Assembly (NCBI GenBank): GCA_049324435.1 | Contig: JBMOOQ010000031.1 | Span: forward strand, 161,621 to 225,620 | Direction: 5' to 3' | From: Pseudorhodoplanes sp049324435 | GTDB taxonomy: Bacteria > Pseudomonadota > Alphaproteobacteria > Rhizobiales > Xanthobacteraceae | Length of the DNA: 64,000 bases | The notes under the pieces: generated by a model | Databases searched by the model: none | The model's input: the letters and a program-made list of their open reading frames with translations, nothing else | What the model was told of the DNA's origin: nothing | Position numbers and translations under genes: made by a program | Shown here: one piece after another, positions 42,981 to 51,468 of the stretch | How the letters are laid out: every line of letters starts with the position of its first letter | Numbering within the stretch: position 1 is the stretch's first letter

Positions 42981-44333
42981 ATGTTTGAAAAAATCCTCAT
43001 CGCCAATCGCGGCGAGATCGCATTGCGCGTGCTGCGCGCCTGCAAGGAACTCGGCATTCATACGGTCGCCGTACACTCTACGGCGGACGCCGATGCGATG
43101 CATGTGCGGCTCGCCGACGAGAGCGTCTGCATCGGACCGCCACCAGCACGCGAGAGCTATCTCAACGTGCCGTCGCTGCTTGCGGCCTGCGAGATCACAG
43201 GCGCAGACGCCGTGCATCCGGGCTACGGCTTTCTGTCGGAGAATGCGCGCTTCGCCGAGATTCTGGCAGAGCACAACATCGGCTTCATCGGTCCCAAGGC
43301 GGAGCACATCCGCACCATGGGCGACAAGATCGAGGCCAAGCGAACCGCCAAGAAGCTCGGCATCCCGGTGGTGCCGGGCTCGGAAGGCGGCGTCACCGAC
43401 GACGACGAAGCGTTCCGGATCGGACGCGAGATCGGCTATCCGGTTCTGGTAAAAGCCGCGGCCGGAGGCGGCGGACGGGGCATGAAGGTCGCCCACAGCG
43501 AAGAGGCCCTGAGCCTTGCACTGCAGACCGCGCGCTCCGAAGCCAAAGCGGCATTCGGCGACGATGCCGTCTATCTCGAAAAATACCTGCAGCGGCCGCG
43601 TCACATCGAGATTCAGGTTCTCGGTGACGGCCGCGGTGGTGCGATTCATCTTGGCGAGCGCGACTGCTCGCTGCAGCGCCGCCACCAGAAAGTATTCGAG
43701 GAAAGTCCGTCTCCGGCGCTCAACATCGAACAGCGCGAGCGGATCGGCGAGATCTGCGCCAATGCCATGCGCCAGATGAAATATCTCGGCGCCGGCACGA
43801 TCGAATTTCTCTACGAGGACGGCGAGTTCTATTTCATCGAAATGAATACCCGCATTCAGGTCGAGCATCCGGTGACGGAAATGATCACCGACATCGACCT
43901 CGTGCTTGAACAGATTCGCGTCGCCGCCGGCGGCGATTTGCCGTGCCGGCAGGAGGATGTGCGCTTCCATGGCCACGCCATCGAATGCCGCGTCAATGCG
44001 GAGAACCCGGTCAATTTCCGTCCGTCACCGGGCAAGATCCTGCACTATCACCCGCCCGGCGGGCTCGGCGTGCGCGTCGATTCCGCCGCCTATCAGGGCT
44101 ACACGATCCCGCCCTATTACGATTCGATGGTTGGGAAGCTGATCGTCCACGGCAAGACCCGTCAGGAATGTCTGATGCGGCTCAAGCGCGCTTTGGATGA
44201 ATTCGTGGTCGATGGCGTCGAGACCACCCTGCCGCTGTTCCGGACGCTTGTGCGCAACCCGGACATCATCGACGGCAACTATTCCATTCACTGGCTGGAG
44301 AAATTTCTGGCCGAAGGCGGAATGGAAGGCTGA
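42981..44333 (+). CDS. accC: Biotin carboxylase subunit of acetyl-CoA carboxylase
   Basis: AccC is the ATP-dependent enzyme that carboxylates biotin on AccB. The start is the ATG at 42981 (MFEKILIANRGEIALRVLRA); the longer frame from 42948 begins inside the upstream repeat. The 450-residue length is typical. Visible are the biotin-carboxylase N-domain (HPGYGFLSENARFAEI), the ATP-grasp domain with GGGGRGMKVAHSEEAL, and the C-domain landmarks EMNTRIQVEHPVTEMITD and AIECRVNAENP. It lies downstream of accB; accA and accD are elsewhere. A kinase gene follows 82 bases later. Confidence 0.96.
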   Translation: MFEKILIANRGEIALRVLRACKELGIHTVAVHSTADADAMHVRLADESVCIGPPPARESYLNVPSLLAACEITGADAVHPGYGFLSENARFAEILAEHNIGFIGPKAEHIRTMGDKIEAKRTAKKLGIPVVPGSEGGVTDDDEAFRIGREIGYPVLVKAAAGGGGRGMKVAHSEEALSLALQTARSEAKAAFGDDAVYLEKYLQRPRHIEIQVLGDGRGGAIHLGERDCSLQRRHQKVFEESPSPALNIEQRERIGEICANAMRQMKYLGAGTIEFLYEDGEFYFIEMNTRIQVEHPVTEMITDIDLVLEQIRVAAGGDLPCRQEDVRFHGHAIECRVNAENPVNFRPSPGKILHYHPPGGLGVRVDSAAYQGYTIPPYYDSMVGKLIVHGKTRQECLMRLKRALDEFVVDGVETTLPLFRTLVRNPDIIDGNYSIHWLEKFLAEGGMEG

Positions 44334-44350
44334 AAAATAGTGCACGCAAT

Positions 44351-44375
44351 GCGGGAACCGGACGGCACGTCCCGC
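44351..44375 (+). terminator. Possible terminator after accC
   Basis: GCGGGA and TCCCGC form a six-bp stem (44351-44356 with 44370-44375), followed by GTTTG. The stem is short and the T run minimal, so it is only a weak candidate for the end of the aroQ-accBC transcript. Confidence 0.3.
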
Positions 44376-44415
44376 GTTTGATCTCATCGCCTTCACAGGG
44401 AGCCATTCCCCCGCC

Positions 44416-45912
44416 ATGACGTCCGTTGAGACGGGCAGCCCGCACCGGTCGCCCGGCGTGCAGCCGATATTGCTTTCGATAGGCTTCTGCATTCTCGTCG
44501 CCATCAGTGCCGCATCGGTCTGGCTGGTTCAGCGGTCGGGCCAGGACGCGCAGGCCGTGGTCACGGCATTCGACATCCAAAGCCGGCTATCGCTGATCCT
44601 CTTGCATCTGCGGCGGGCCGAGTCGGCGCAACGCGGCTACATCATCACCGGACAGGACGATTACCGCAAAGAATATGCGGAGGCGGCACGCAACGCGCTT
44701 CCTGCGGTGTCAAGTGCTGCGGAAGGACTGCAGGAAGAAGCCCCGCGACTCAAGCCCGCATTCGAGAAAATCCCGGCGCTCGTGCAGCGCAAACTCGACG
44801 AGATGGAACGGGTCGTCAGCCTGCACGATGCCGGCCGCGTGACGGAGGCCGCAGACCTGATCCGGCACGGCGAAGGCCGCACGGTGATGGAAGAAATCCG
44901 CCAGACGATCGCGGCGCTGTACAACGCCGAACGCGCCCAACTCGATCAACGGCGCGAGGATTCCGCGGAAACCAATACCTACCTTCTGATCGTCACGGTG
45001 CTCGGCGCCATTGTGATCGCGCTGATCGGCGCCATTTCGGTCTATCTCGTGCAGCGCAGCAGCCGCCAGCGCGAGCAGGCCCGGCGCGCGCTAAAGGACA
45101 TCAACGACCACCTCGAAACAAAAATCGAGGAGCGCACCGCCGAGCTGCGCGAGGCCAACAACGAAATTCAGCGCTTTGCCTACATCGTCAGTCACGATTT
45201 GCGCTCGCCCTTGGTTAACATCATGGGATTCACGGCAGAGATCGAGTCTATTAAAAAAGACATATTCGACCGTCTTTCGGCCATGCAAGAAAACGATACC
45301 GGAGACGGCCGCGACACGTTAGAATTGTCACGAGACTTCGATGAATCTCTCGGATTCATCCGAAGCTCGATCGGCAAGATGGACCGGCTCATCAACTCGA
45401 TCCTGAAGCTGTCACGTGAAGGACAGCGCACGTTCAAGCCCGAATATGTGAGCATGGACCAGTTGGTCAGATCGATCGTTGATGCGGCCGCGCACCAGGC
45501 CTCGGAAAAGAATGTCGAAGTTTCCATCGAGCCGCTGCCGCCGCTGAAGAGCGACCGGCTCGCTCTGGAGCAGATTTTCTCCAATCTTGTAGACAATGCG
45601 GTGAAATACATGGCGCCCGGCCGCCCCGGCCAGGTGCGCATCCGCGGGCGCGTGGAGCATTCGCAGGTTGTTTACGAGGTCGAGGATAACGGCCGCGGTA
45701 TCGCGCCCGAGGATCACCAGCGCGTCTTCGACCTGTTCCGTCGTGCCGGCGAGCAGGACCAGCAGGGCGAGGGCATAGGGCTTGCCCATACCCGCGCTCT
45801 GGTGCGCAGACTCGGCGGATACATGACCCTCAAATCGGCGCTTGGCGAAGGCAGCACGTTCATCGTCACGCTGCCGCGCAGGATGCAGGACGACGAAAGA
45901 CAAGCGGCATGA
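44416..45912 (+). CDS. CHASE3-domain sensor histidine kinase
   Basis: The 498-residue membrane kinase has TM1 at about 18-38 (LLSIGFCILVAISAASVWLV). A CHASE3 extracytoplasmic sensor follows (about 40-190, with AESAQRGYIITGQDDYRKEY), then TM2 near 195-215 (LLIVTVLGAIVIALIGAISV). A coiled coil leads to the HisKA dimerisation domain with H260 in FAYIVSHDLRSPLVNIMGF. The ATP domain has the N box FSNLVDNAVKYM and G boxes DNGRGIAPEDHQRVFDLF and GEGIGLAHTRALV. The stop overlaps the start of a receiver gene (ATGA), so this is a two-component pair. Such CHASE3-plus-Rcp1-like pairs resemble phytochrome-type output modules. The ligand is unknown. Confidence 0.9.
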   Translation: MTSVETGSPHRSPGVQPILLSIGFCILVAISAASVWLVQRSGQDAQAVVTAFDIQSRLSLILLHLRRAESAQRGYIITGQDDYRKEYAEAARNALPAVSSAAEGLQEEAPRLKPAFEKIPALVQRKLDEMERVVSLHDAGRVTEAADLIRHGEGRTVMEEIRQTIAALYNAERAQLDQRREDSAETNTYLLIVTVLGAIVIALIGAISVYLVQRSSRQREQARRALKDINDHLETKIEERTAELREANNEIQRFAYIVSHDLRSPLVNIMGFTAEIESIKKDIFDRLSAMQENDTGDGRDTLELSRDFDESLGFIRSSIGKMDRLINSILKLSREGQRTFKPEYVSMDQLVRSIVDAAAHQASEKNVEVSIEPLPPLKSDRLALEQIFSNLVDNAVKYMAPGRPGQVRIRGRVEHSQVVYEVEDNGRGIAPEDHQRVFDLFRRAGEQDQQGEGIGLAHTRALVRRLGGYMTLKSALGEGSTFIVTLPRRMQDDERQAA

Positions 45913-46346
45913 GCGAACACGTCACCATCATCATGATCGAGGATGACGAAGGCCATGCGCGCCTGATCGAGCGCAATATCCGCAGGGCCGGAGTCAATAA
46001 CGAAATCGTCCCGTTCCGGAGCGGTACGGACGCGGTGCGCTTCCTGTTCGGCCCGGATGGAACTGGCGGCGTCAGCAGCGGCCGTGCGCTTCTGATCCTG
46101 CTCGATCTCAATCTGCCGGACATGAGCGGCGTCGATATCCTCAAGCGCGTCAAGGAGAACGAGCATCTGAAGCTGACGCCGGTCGTGGTTCTGACCACCA
46201 CAGACGACGAGCGCGAGATCAAGCGCTGCTACGATCTCGGCGCAAATGTCTACATCACGAAGCCGGTCAATTACGAAAGCTTCGCCAACGCCATCCGCCA
46301 GCTCGGCCTGTTCTTCTCGGTCATCCAGGTCCCGGCAACCGCCTGA
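45909..46346 (+). CDS. Single-domain response regulator (Rcp1-like)
   Basis: The 145-residue receiver domain overlaps the kinase gene by four bases. Acidic residues in MIEDDEGHARLIERNIRRAG and D66, the phosphoacceptor in LLDLNLPDMSGVDIL, plus K in YITKPVNYESF, give a complete active site. No output domain is present. The extended NEHLKLTPVVVLTTTDDERE segment is typical of Rcp1-type proteins, which pass phosphate on or act by protein contact. The downstream receiver-kinase fusion, starting nine bases later, is an obvious candidate partner. Confidence 0.9.
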   Translation: MSEHVTIIMIEDDEGHARLIERNIRRAGVNNEIVPFRSGTDAVRFLFGPDGTGGVSSGRALLILLDLNLPDMSGVDILKRVKENEHLKLTPVVVLTTTDDEREIKRCYDLGANVYITKPVNYESFANAIRQLGLFFSVIQVPATA

Positions 46347-46355
46347 GATGATGTC

Positions 46356-47410
46356 ATGCCCAAGAAGGTGCTATACGCCGATGACGAGCCCGGGCTTCGC
46401 CGCCTGGTGGAGCGCGGCCTTGCCGCGCAGGGCATCGAGGTCGTCGCGGTCGAGGANNNNNNNNNNTCGAGCGGCTGAAACAGGAGGACTTCGACGTCGT
46501 CGCCCTCGATCATCACATGCCGCGGCTCGATGGCATGGAAGCGCTCAAGATCATTCACGACATGCCGAACCATCCGCCGGTGATCATCGTCACCGGCGAG
46601 CAGGATTCTGCGGTCGCGGTGGCGGCTCTGAAGGCCGGCGCATTCGATTACGTTCTTAAGGACGTCTCCGGACAATTCGTGCCGCTGCTGCTTGCCGCGC
46701 TCAAGGGTGCCGCAGACGCCATGCGGCTGCGCCGCGGCAAGGAGACCGCAGAGGCCGAATTGCGCGAACAGCGTGACCGGTTCGAGAAACTCGCCGCCGA
46801 GCGCGCGATGCTGTTGCGCGAAGTCAATCACCGCGTTGCCAATTCGCTTCAGCTGATCACTGCATTTCTGCAGTTGCAGGGCGGCTCGTCGAAGAATGCC
46901 CAGGTGAAGGCCGCGCTCAGCGATGCCACGCGCCGCGTCATGGCGGTCGCACAGGTCCACAAGCGGCTCTACACGTCGGACGACGTACAGTCGGTTTCGG
47001 TCGACCAATATCTTGCGGCCCTGGTCGACGACCTTGCCAAAACCGATGTTTCCGACACGCCCGTTCTCACGCTTTCCGCCGAGCCGATCGATCTCGATCC
47101 GGATCGCGCTGTCGCGATCGGTGTGATTGTGAACGAGCTCGTGCTCAACGCGATGAAATATGCATACCCGGAAGAAAAGGGGCCGATCCGGATCGGGCTG
47201 AAGCGCGTCAATGGCAAGCGCGCGATGCTGAGCGTGGAGGACGACGGCATCGGCCACGATATCAAGACGTTGCCGCGCTCGACCGGTCTCGGCCGCACAA
47301 TCGTGGGCGCCATGGCGAGCCGGCTCGGCGCCGACGTCGTCTACGATCCCTCGCATAACGGCACCCGGGTTGTCATCACTTTCGAGTGCAGTGCACCGGC
47401 TGCATCATAG
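46356..47410 (+). CDS. Receiver domain fused to HWE/HisKA_2-type histidine kinase, with an assembly gap inside
   Basis: The start at 46356 reads MPKKVLYADDEPGLRRLVER, the beginning of a receiver domain. Ten N (46457-46466) then break the frame between VVAVE and ERLKQEDFDVVALD, whose D is the phosphoacceptor. The frames on the two sides are offset, so the true gap is not ten bases; only a few residues, about the length of a receiver loop, need be missing. The domain ends with K in VLKDVSG. A linker helix leads to the HisKA_2 box LLREVNHRVANSLQLI and the ATPase domain (NELVLNAMKYAYPEE, EDDGIGHD). About 350 residues result. It shares its transcript with the kinase and receiver genes upstream. 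Confidence 0.85.
46457..46466. other. Run of ten N (assembly gap)
   Basis: Exactly ten unknown bases interrupt the receiver-kinase gene. The two flanking halves of the same protein are in different frames, which means the placeholder length does not equal the real distance. It marks a scaffold join and is not a biological feature. Confidence 0.98.
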
Positions 47411-47483
47411 GTCCGGACGGCCGTCCACAGCCTGACGCTGGCGTGCCATTGCGCCCGCATCCGGCCCTGCATACTTTTCAGAT

Positions 47484-48194
47484 ATGAGAGCGGCATTCCA
47501 CGGACTGGCGGCTCGCGCCCTGCTCGCGGCTGGATTGCTTTGCCTCGCTTCTGCGGCAGCGCTCGCTCAGGGTATCGGCGACCCGCATGCCCGCCTCCTC
47601 GAATGGATCGCCAATCCCGATGCAGCTTTCGTGCTGCTCTTGATCGGCATTTACGCGCTTCTTCTGGAGGTCGCGACACCCGGCGGATTTCTGGCGGGGC
47701 TGGTCGGTGTCGTCTGCCTTGCGCTCGCGGCGATCGCGCTCTCCGCCCTTCCCGTCCAATATGGTGCGCTCGCACTTCTGCTCGCGGGAATCGCATTGAT
47801 GACGGCGGAAGCGTTCACGCCCGGCTTCGGCGTGCTCGGCCTGCTCGGATTCGCTGCGTTCGTGGCGGGAGGTTATTTCCTCTTCGATACGCCGGCCGGT
47901 CAGGTCGACATGCGCGTGTCGATGCCGCTTTTGGCGGGATCCGCGGTCGCCAGCGCCGGTATCCTCATTTTCGTGATTGGCGCCGCGATCAGGGCGCGGC
48001 GTCAACCCGCGGCAACCGGTGCCGAACAATTGCTGTCCGAGCGCGGCATCGTCATCGACTGGTCTGGCAACAACGGCAATATCCGTATTCACGGCGAGGT
48101 CTGGGCCGCACGGGCGTCCGAAAGCCTCGCTCCGGGCGATGCCGTCCGGGTCAAGAAGCGCGATGGCCTCGTCCTCGACGTCGAGCCGCTTTAG
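47484..48194 (+). CDS. NfeD-family membrane protein (short form)
   Basis: A 236-residue protein with a signal-like N-terminus (AARALLAAGLLCLASAAALA), then four membrane helices (about 45-175: FVLLLIGIYALLLEVATPG, GLVGVVCLALAAIALSAL and so on) and a C-terminal NfeD OB-fold domain (GIVIDWSGNNGNIRIHGEVW, VRVKKRDGLVLDVEPL). It lacks the ClpP-like serine protease domain of long NfeD proteins. NfeD proteins pair with SPFH-domain proteins, and a slipin gene follows 18 bases later in the same transcript. The partnership is linked to membrane-microdomain organisation and quality control. Confidence 0.9.
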   Translation: MRAAFHGLAARALLAAGLLCLASAAALAQGIGDPHARLLEWIANPDAAFVLLLIGIYALLLEVATPGGFLAGLVGVVCLALAAIALSALPVQYGALALLLAGIALMTAEAFTPGFGVLGLLGFAAFVAGGYFLFDTPAGQVDMRVSMPLLAGSAVASAGILIFVIGAAIRARRQPAATGAEQLLSERGIVIDWSGNNGNIRIHGEVWAARASESLAPGDAVRVKKRDGLVLDVEPL

Positions 48195-48212
48195 GTCTCT
48201 GGAGAAAATGCA

Positions 48213-48968
48213 ATGGTTGGATATCTGCCGGCCTATTCGGTGCTGCTCATCCCGGCCATCGCCGTTATCTTCATCCTCCTCAATTCCTTCCGTATCCTGC
48301 GCGAATACGAGCGCGGCGTGGTGTTCATGCTGGGCCGGCTGTGGAAGGTGAAGGGCCCCGGCCTGATCCTCGTCATCCCCCTCATCCAGCAGATGGTGCG
48401 GGTCGATCTGCGTACCCGCGTGCTCGATGTCGAGCCGCAGGATGTGATCTCGCGCGACAATGTGTCGGTACGCGTCAACGCGATCGTCTATTACCGGGTG
48501 ATCGATCCGGAAAAGGCAATCGTGCAGGTCGAGCTGTTCAATGAGGCGACGAGCCAGCTGGCGCAAACCACGCTGCGTTCGGTGCTCGGTCACCACGATC
48601 TCGACGAGATGCTGTCGGAACGCACCAAGCTCAATGCCGACATTCAGAAGATTCTCGACGAACAGACCGATGCCTGGGGCGTGAAGGTGTCCAATGTCGA
48701 GATCAAGCAGGTCGATATCAATGAGAGCATGATCCGCGCGATCGCCAAGCAGGCGGAAGCGGAGCGTATTCGCCGCGCCAAGGTGATCGATGCCGAAGGC
48801 GAGTTTCAGGCAGCGCAGACACTCGCCAATGCCGGCGAGATTTTCGCGGCCCGCCCGGAGGCGATGCAGCTGCGCTATCTGACGGCGCTGCAGAACATTG
48901 CCGGCGAGCGCACGTCCACGATCGTGCTGCCGCTACCGACCACCCTGCTCGACAAGCTAAAGGGCTAG
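48213..48968 (+). CDS. Slipin/stomatin-family SPFH membrane protein
   Basis: The 251-residue protein has an N-terminal membrane hairpin segment (YSVLLIPAIAVIFILLNSF), then an SPFH/PHB domain (about 35-190) with REYERGVVFMLGRLWKVKGP, QMVRVDLRTRVLDVEPQDVI, RDNVSVRVNAIVYYRVIDPE and the stomatin motif IKQVDINESMIRAIAKQAEA. A coiled coil follows. It pairs with NfeD, as in archaeal and bacterial 1510-N/1511-type operons. Its last 12 bases overlap the 3' end of the convergent receiver gene at 48957. Confidence 0.92.
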   Translation: MVGYLPAYSVLLIPAIAVIFILLNSFRILREYERGVVFMLGRLWKVKGPGLILVIPLIQQMVRVDLRTRVLDVEPQDVISRDNVSVRVNAIVYYRVIDPEKAIVQVELFNEATSQLAQTTLRSVLGHHDLDEMLSERTKLNADIQKILDEQTDAWGVKVSNVEIKQVDINESMIRAIAKQAEAERIRRAKVIDAEGEFQAAQTLANAGEIFAARPEAMQLRYLTALQNIAGERTSTIVLPLPTTLLDKLKG

Positions 48969-49457
48969 GGCGGCCGCCCCTGCCCGCTCCGGATCGCCGT
49001 CGCCGGCCATGCCGGTCTGCTCGGCCAGCAAAAGCTCGACCGCCTCGCAGGCGCGCGCCGGGCTGTAGGGCTTGCGCAACGTGGCCGCATTCGGAAGCTT
49101 CTGCAATTCTTCCAGCCGCCACCAGCGGCCCGATGCGAACAGCACCGGCAATTGCGGTCTGGCGGCACGAATCCGCTCGGCGAGGCCGATGCCATCGAGT
49201 TCGCCCGGCAGGTTGATGTCCGTGAACAGAAGATCGACCTTCGCGCCGTTGGCCACATGCGTGATCGCCTCCTGAGCGGTGGCAACGGTATGGACGGCGT
49301 GGCCGGATTCGGCGAGCGCTTCCCCGATGATTTCCGCAATCAGCGGCTCGTCCTCGACCAGGAGAACGCAGGTCTGCGGACGCTCGGCCGGCGCCTCGAC
49401 CGCCTCGGGCTTGGCCTTGCGGTTCGCTGACTTCCGTTTGGCGGACTTCTGCGTCAT
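48957..49457 (-). CDS. Response regulator with receiver domain only
   Basis: The 166-residue protein has a Lys/Arg-rich N-terminal tail of about 28 residues (MTQKSAKRKSANRKAKPEAV) and one receiver domain with CVLLVEDEPLIAEIIG. D80 in LFTDINLPGELDGIGL is the phosphoacceptor, and K in LRKPYSPARA completes the site. No DNA-binding output is visible, so it may act by protein contact. The C-terminus is Ala-rich. Its 3' end overlaps the slipin gene by 12 bases on the opposite strand. It is divergent from aat across 114 bases. Confidence 0.88.
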   Translation of the reverse strand: MTQKSAKRKSANRKAKPEAVEAPAERPQTCVLLVEDEPLIAEIIGEALAESGHAVHTVATAQEAITHVANGAKVDLLFTDINLPGELDGIGLAERIRAARPQLPVLFASGRWWRLEELQKLPNAATLRKPYSPARACEAVELLLAEQTGMAGDGDPERAGAAALAL

Positions 49458-49571
49458 GGTTGACCCCCTCTACGCAACACTGTCGGGCGGGCAAATCTTG
49501 GCGACCGGATTTGTTCGCAAAGTGTCGAAAATTTAACGGGCTCAGGGATAACGGGGCGTTAAGTTAAGGAC

Positions 49572-50264
49572 ATGGCCAGCAGGGATTCGGCACGCGAGAC
49601 CGGACTCGTCGAGATCACCCCCGAGGTGCTCTTAAAAGCTTATGCCTGCGGTATTTTCCCAATGGCGGAGAATGCCGACGACCCCTCTCTTTACTGGTTC
49701 GAACCCGATATGCGGGGCTTGATACCGCTCGACGGGTTCCACGTGCCCCGACGGCTCGCCCGTACCGTCCGCTCCGACCGGTTCGAGGTATTTATCGACC
49801 GCGACTTCGAGGCGGTCATCGACGGCTGCGCGGAACCGGCGGCCGGCCGTTCCCGGACCTGGATCAACAAGCGCATCCGCAATCTCTACTGCAAGCTTCA
49901 CGAGATCGGACATTGCCACTCGGTCGAAGCCTGGCGCGACGGCAAGCTGGCAGGCGGACTTTATGGCGTGCGGCTTGGCCGCGCCTTTTTCGGGGAGAGC
50001 ATGTTCCACAGAGAGCGCGATGCGTCGAAAGTCGCGCTGGTCCATCTCGTCGCGCGGCTGCGCGCTGGCGGCTTCGCGCTGCTCGATACGCAGTTCGTGA
50101 CCTCGCATCTCACCGGGTTCGGCGCGATCGAGGTGAGCAAGCGGCAATACAACCGGCTGCTGGAGCGCGCGCTGGAAGGCGAGGCAGACTTTTTTGCGCT
50201 CGATCCGGATCCCTTGCCGGGCGCAACCGCACTGGCAGCGCTCGGCGCGCCGTCGCAAGACTGA
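49572..50264 (+). CDS. aat: Leucyl/phenylalanyl-tRNA--protein transferase
   Basis: This N-degron enzyme adds Leu or Phe from tRNA to proteins with N-terminal Lys or Arg, which marks them for ClpAP degradation. The 230-residue protein shows YACGIFPMAENADDPSLYW and FEPDMRGLIPLDGFHVPRRL at the N-terminus, RTWINKRIRNLYCKLHEIGH, and the core GGLYGVRLGRAFFGESMFHR, followed by LLDTQFVTSHLTGFGAIEV. Length and motifs are standard. It ends 24 bases before the convergent DUF2155 gene. Confidence 0.96.
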   Translation: MASRDSARETGLVEITPEVLLKAYACGIFPMAENADDPSLYWFEPDMRGLIPLDGFHVPRRLARTVRSDRFEVFIDRDFEAVIDGCAEPAAGRSRTWINKRIRNLYCKLHEIGHCHSVEAWRDGKLAGGLYGVRLGRAFFGESMFHRERDASKVALVHLVARLRAGGFALLDTQFVTSHLTGFGAIEVSKRQYNRLLERALEGEADFFALDPDPLPGATALAALGAPSQD

Positions 50265-50287
50265 CACGGCCTCGTTGACGAAAGGCG

Positions 50288-51262
50288 TCAGCGGATCGGT
50301 GTCGGGAACGGGTTTGCGCCGCCGGTTTGCGGCGAAGGCCGTGGCCGGGGCGGCTGCTGCGCCTGCTGAGAGCGCTGAGGCTGCTGTGGCTGCTGAGCCT
50401 GCTGCGGACGCTGCGGGCGCGGCGCCTGCTGCGGCGGCGGCGTGCCTTGCGGATTGTCTTCACTATCCGACTCAGGAATGACCTGCGCCGGCCCCTGCAA
50501 TCCGAGCTGGGGCGGCGCGGGCTGTTCGGCAACAGCCACTGTCGGATGTTTGCAGTCGGTCAGCCACACGTCATAGATCGGATGCTCGACTGCGTTCAGA
50601 CCGGGACTTGCGGCAAACATCCACCCGGAAAAGATACGGCGCACTTCACCTTGCAGCGTCACCTCGCTGACCTCGACGAAAGCGTCGGTGGCCGCCGCTT
50701 CGGTCGGCGGACGCGTATAGCAGACCCGCGGCACGACTTGCAGCGCCCCGAATTGCACCGTCTCTCCCAGCGCGACATCGAAAGAAATGATGCGCCCGGT
50801 GATCTTGTCGAGTCCGGAGAACACGGCGGTCTGATTGGGAATCTTCTGGGCTGGCGGCGTGGCGATGACTTCGTCGCCCGGCTGCGGAGTTGTATTGGCC
50901 GGCTGCGGCGTCCCGCGCGGCGCGCGCACGCCCGGCGGCAGCGCGGGCGGCTGCGATGCGTCCTGCCGGGCAGCGCCCGGAGGTGGCGGCAACGGCTCGC
51001 TCTGAATCTGCTGCTGTGGGCGGCGGGCGCTGGGCGGCGGACCGGGCGGCAGCCGATCCGGAAACTGCGGCTGCACCTGTTGCTGTTGGGGGGCCGGCTG
51101 ACGGCCGCCGGGAACACCGGCCGGCGGACGCGGCGGCGGATCGCCAAAAATCGATCCGAACTGCGCATTCGCCTCAGGCACCGCAAGGCAGATCATCGCC
51201 GTGCCCGCCGCCGCAGCGACGAGCCGGGCAGCGCCTCGTCGTATGGCAACGACCGTCATCAA
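50288..51262 (-). CDS. DUF2155-domain protein with signal peptide and Pro/Gln-rich regions
   Basis: The 324-residue protein starts with a signal peptide (AARLVAAAAGTAMICLAVPE, cleaved near ANAQ). A Pro/Gln-rich segment of low complexity (about 40-140) precedes the DUF2155 domain (about 145-245), with LDKITGRIISFDVALGETVQ, LQVVPRVCYTRPPTEAA and FSGWMFAASPGLNAVEHPIY DVWLTDCK. A second Pro/Gln-rich tail follows (about 265-324). DUF2155 is an alphaproteobacterial periplasmic domain of unknown role. Its neighbours aat and NDUFA12 are conserved companions, although a Bug gene separates it from NDUFA12 here. Start is either ATG of the MM pair at 51262/51259. Confidence 0.88.
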   Translation of the reverse strand: MMTVVAIRRGAARLVAAAAGTAMICLAVPEANAQFGSIFGDPPPRPPAGVPGGRQPAPQQQQVQPQFPDRLPPGPPPSARRPQQQIQSEPLPPPPGAARQDASQPPALPPGVRAPRGTPQPANTTPQPGDEVIATPPAQKIPNQTAVFSGLDKITGRIISFDVALGETVQFGALQVVPRVCYTRPPTEAAATDAFVEVSEVTLQGEVRRIFSGWMFAASPGLNAVEHPIYDVWLTDCKHPTVAVAEQPAPPQLGLQGPAQVIPESDSEDNPQGTPPPQQAPRPQRPQQAQQPQQPQRSQQAQQPPRPRPSPQTGGANPFPTPIR

Positions 51263-51468
51263 GGCCCCGGGTTAAGCACGCTCGCTCGCCCTGCGAATAT
51301 GCGTGGTGTCCGGTTAACATGCCGAATGCGGCGGCGGAAGGGCGTACAGCGGCAATCTGGCCCGCTATCCGGTTCCTCCGAACCGCTTGCCGGGGGCTCC
51401 GCCGCCCTGCATGCTGCAAGAATCAGAACGCCGCAAAGGCGTCGGACATCAAGATGGGAGGACCACCA

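Noticed and set aside
46457..46466. Frameshift mutation in the receiver-kinase gene
   Set aside because: The frame break coincides exactly with ten N, so the offset comes from the unknown gap length and not from a demonstrated mutation.
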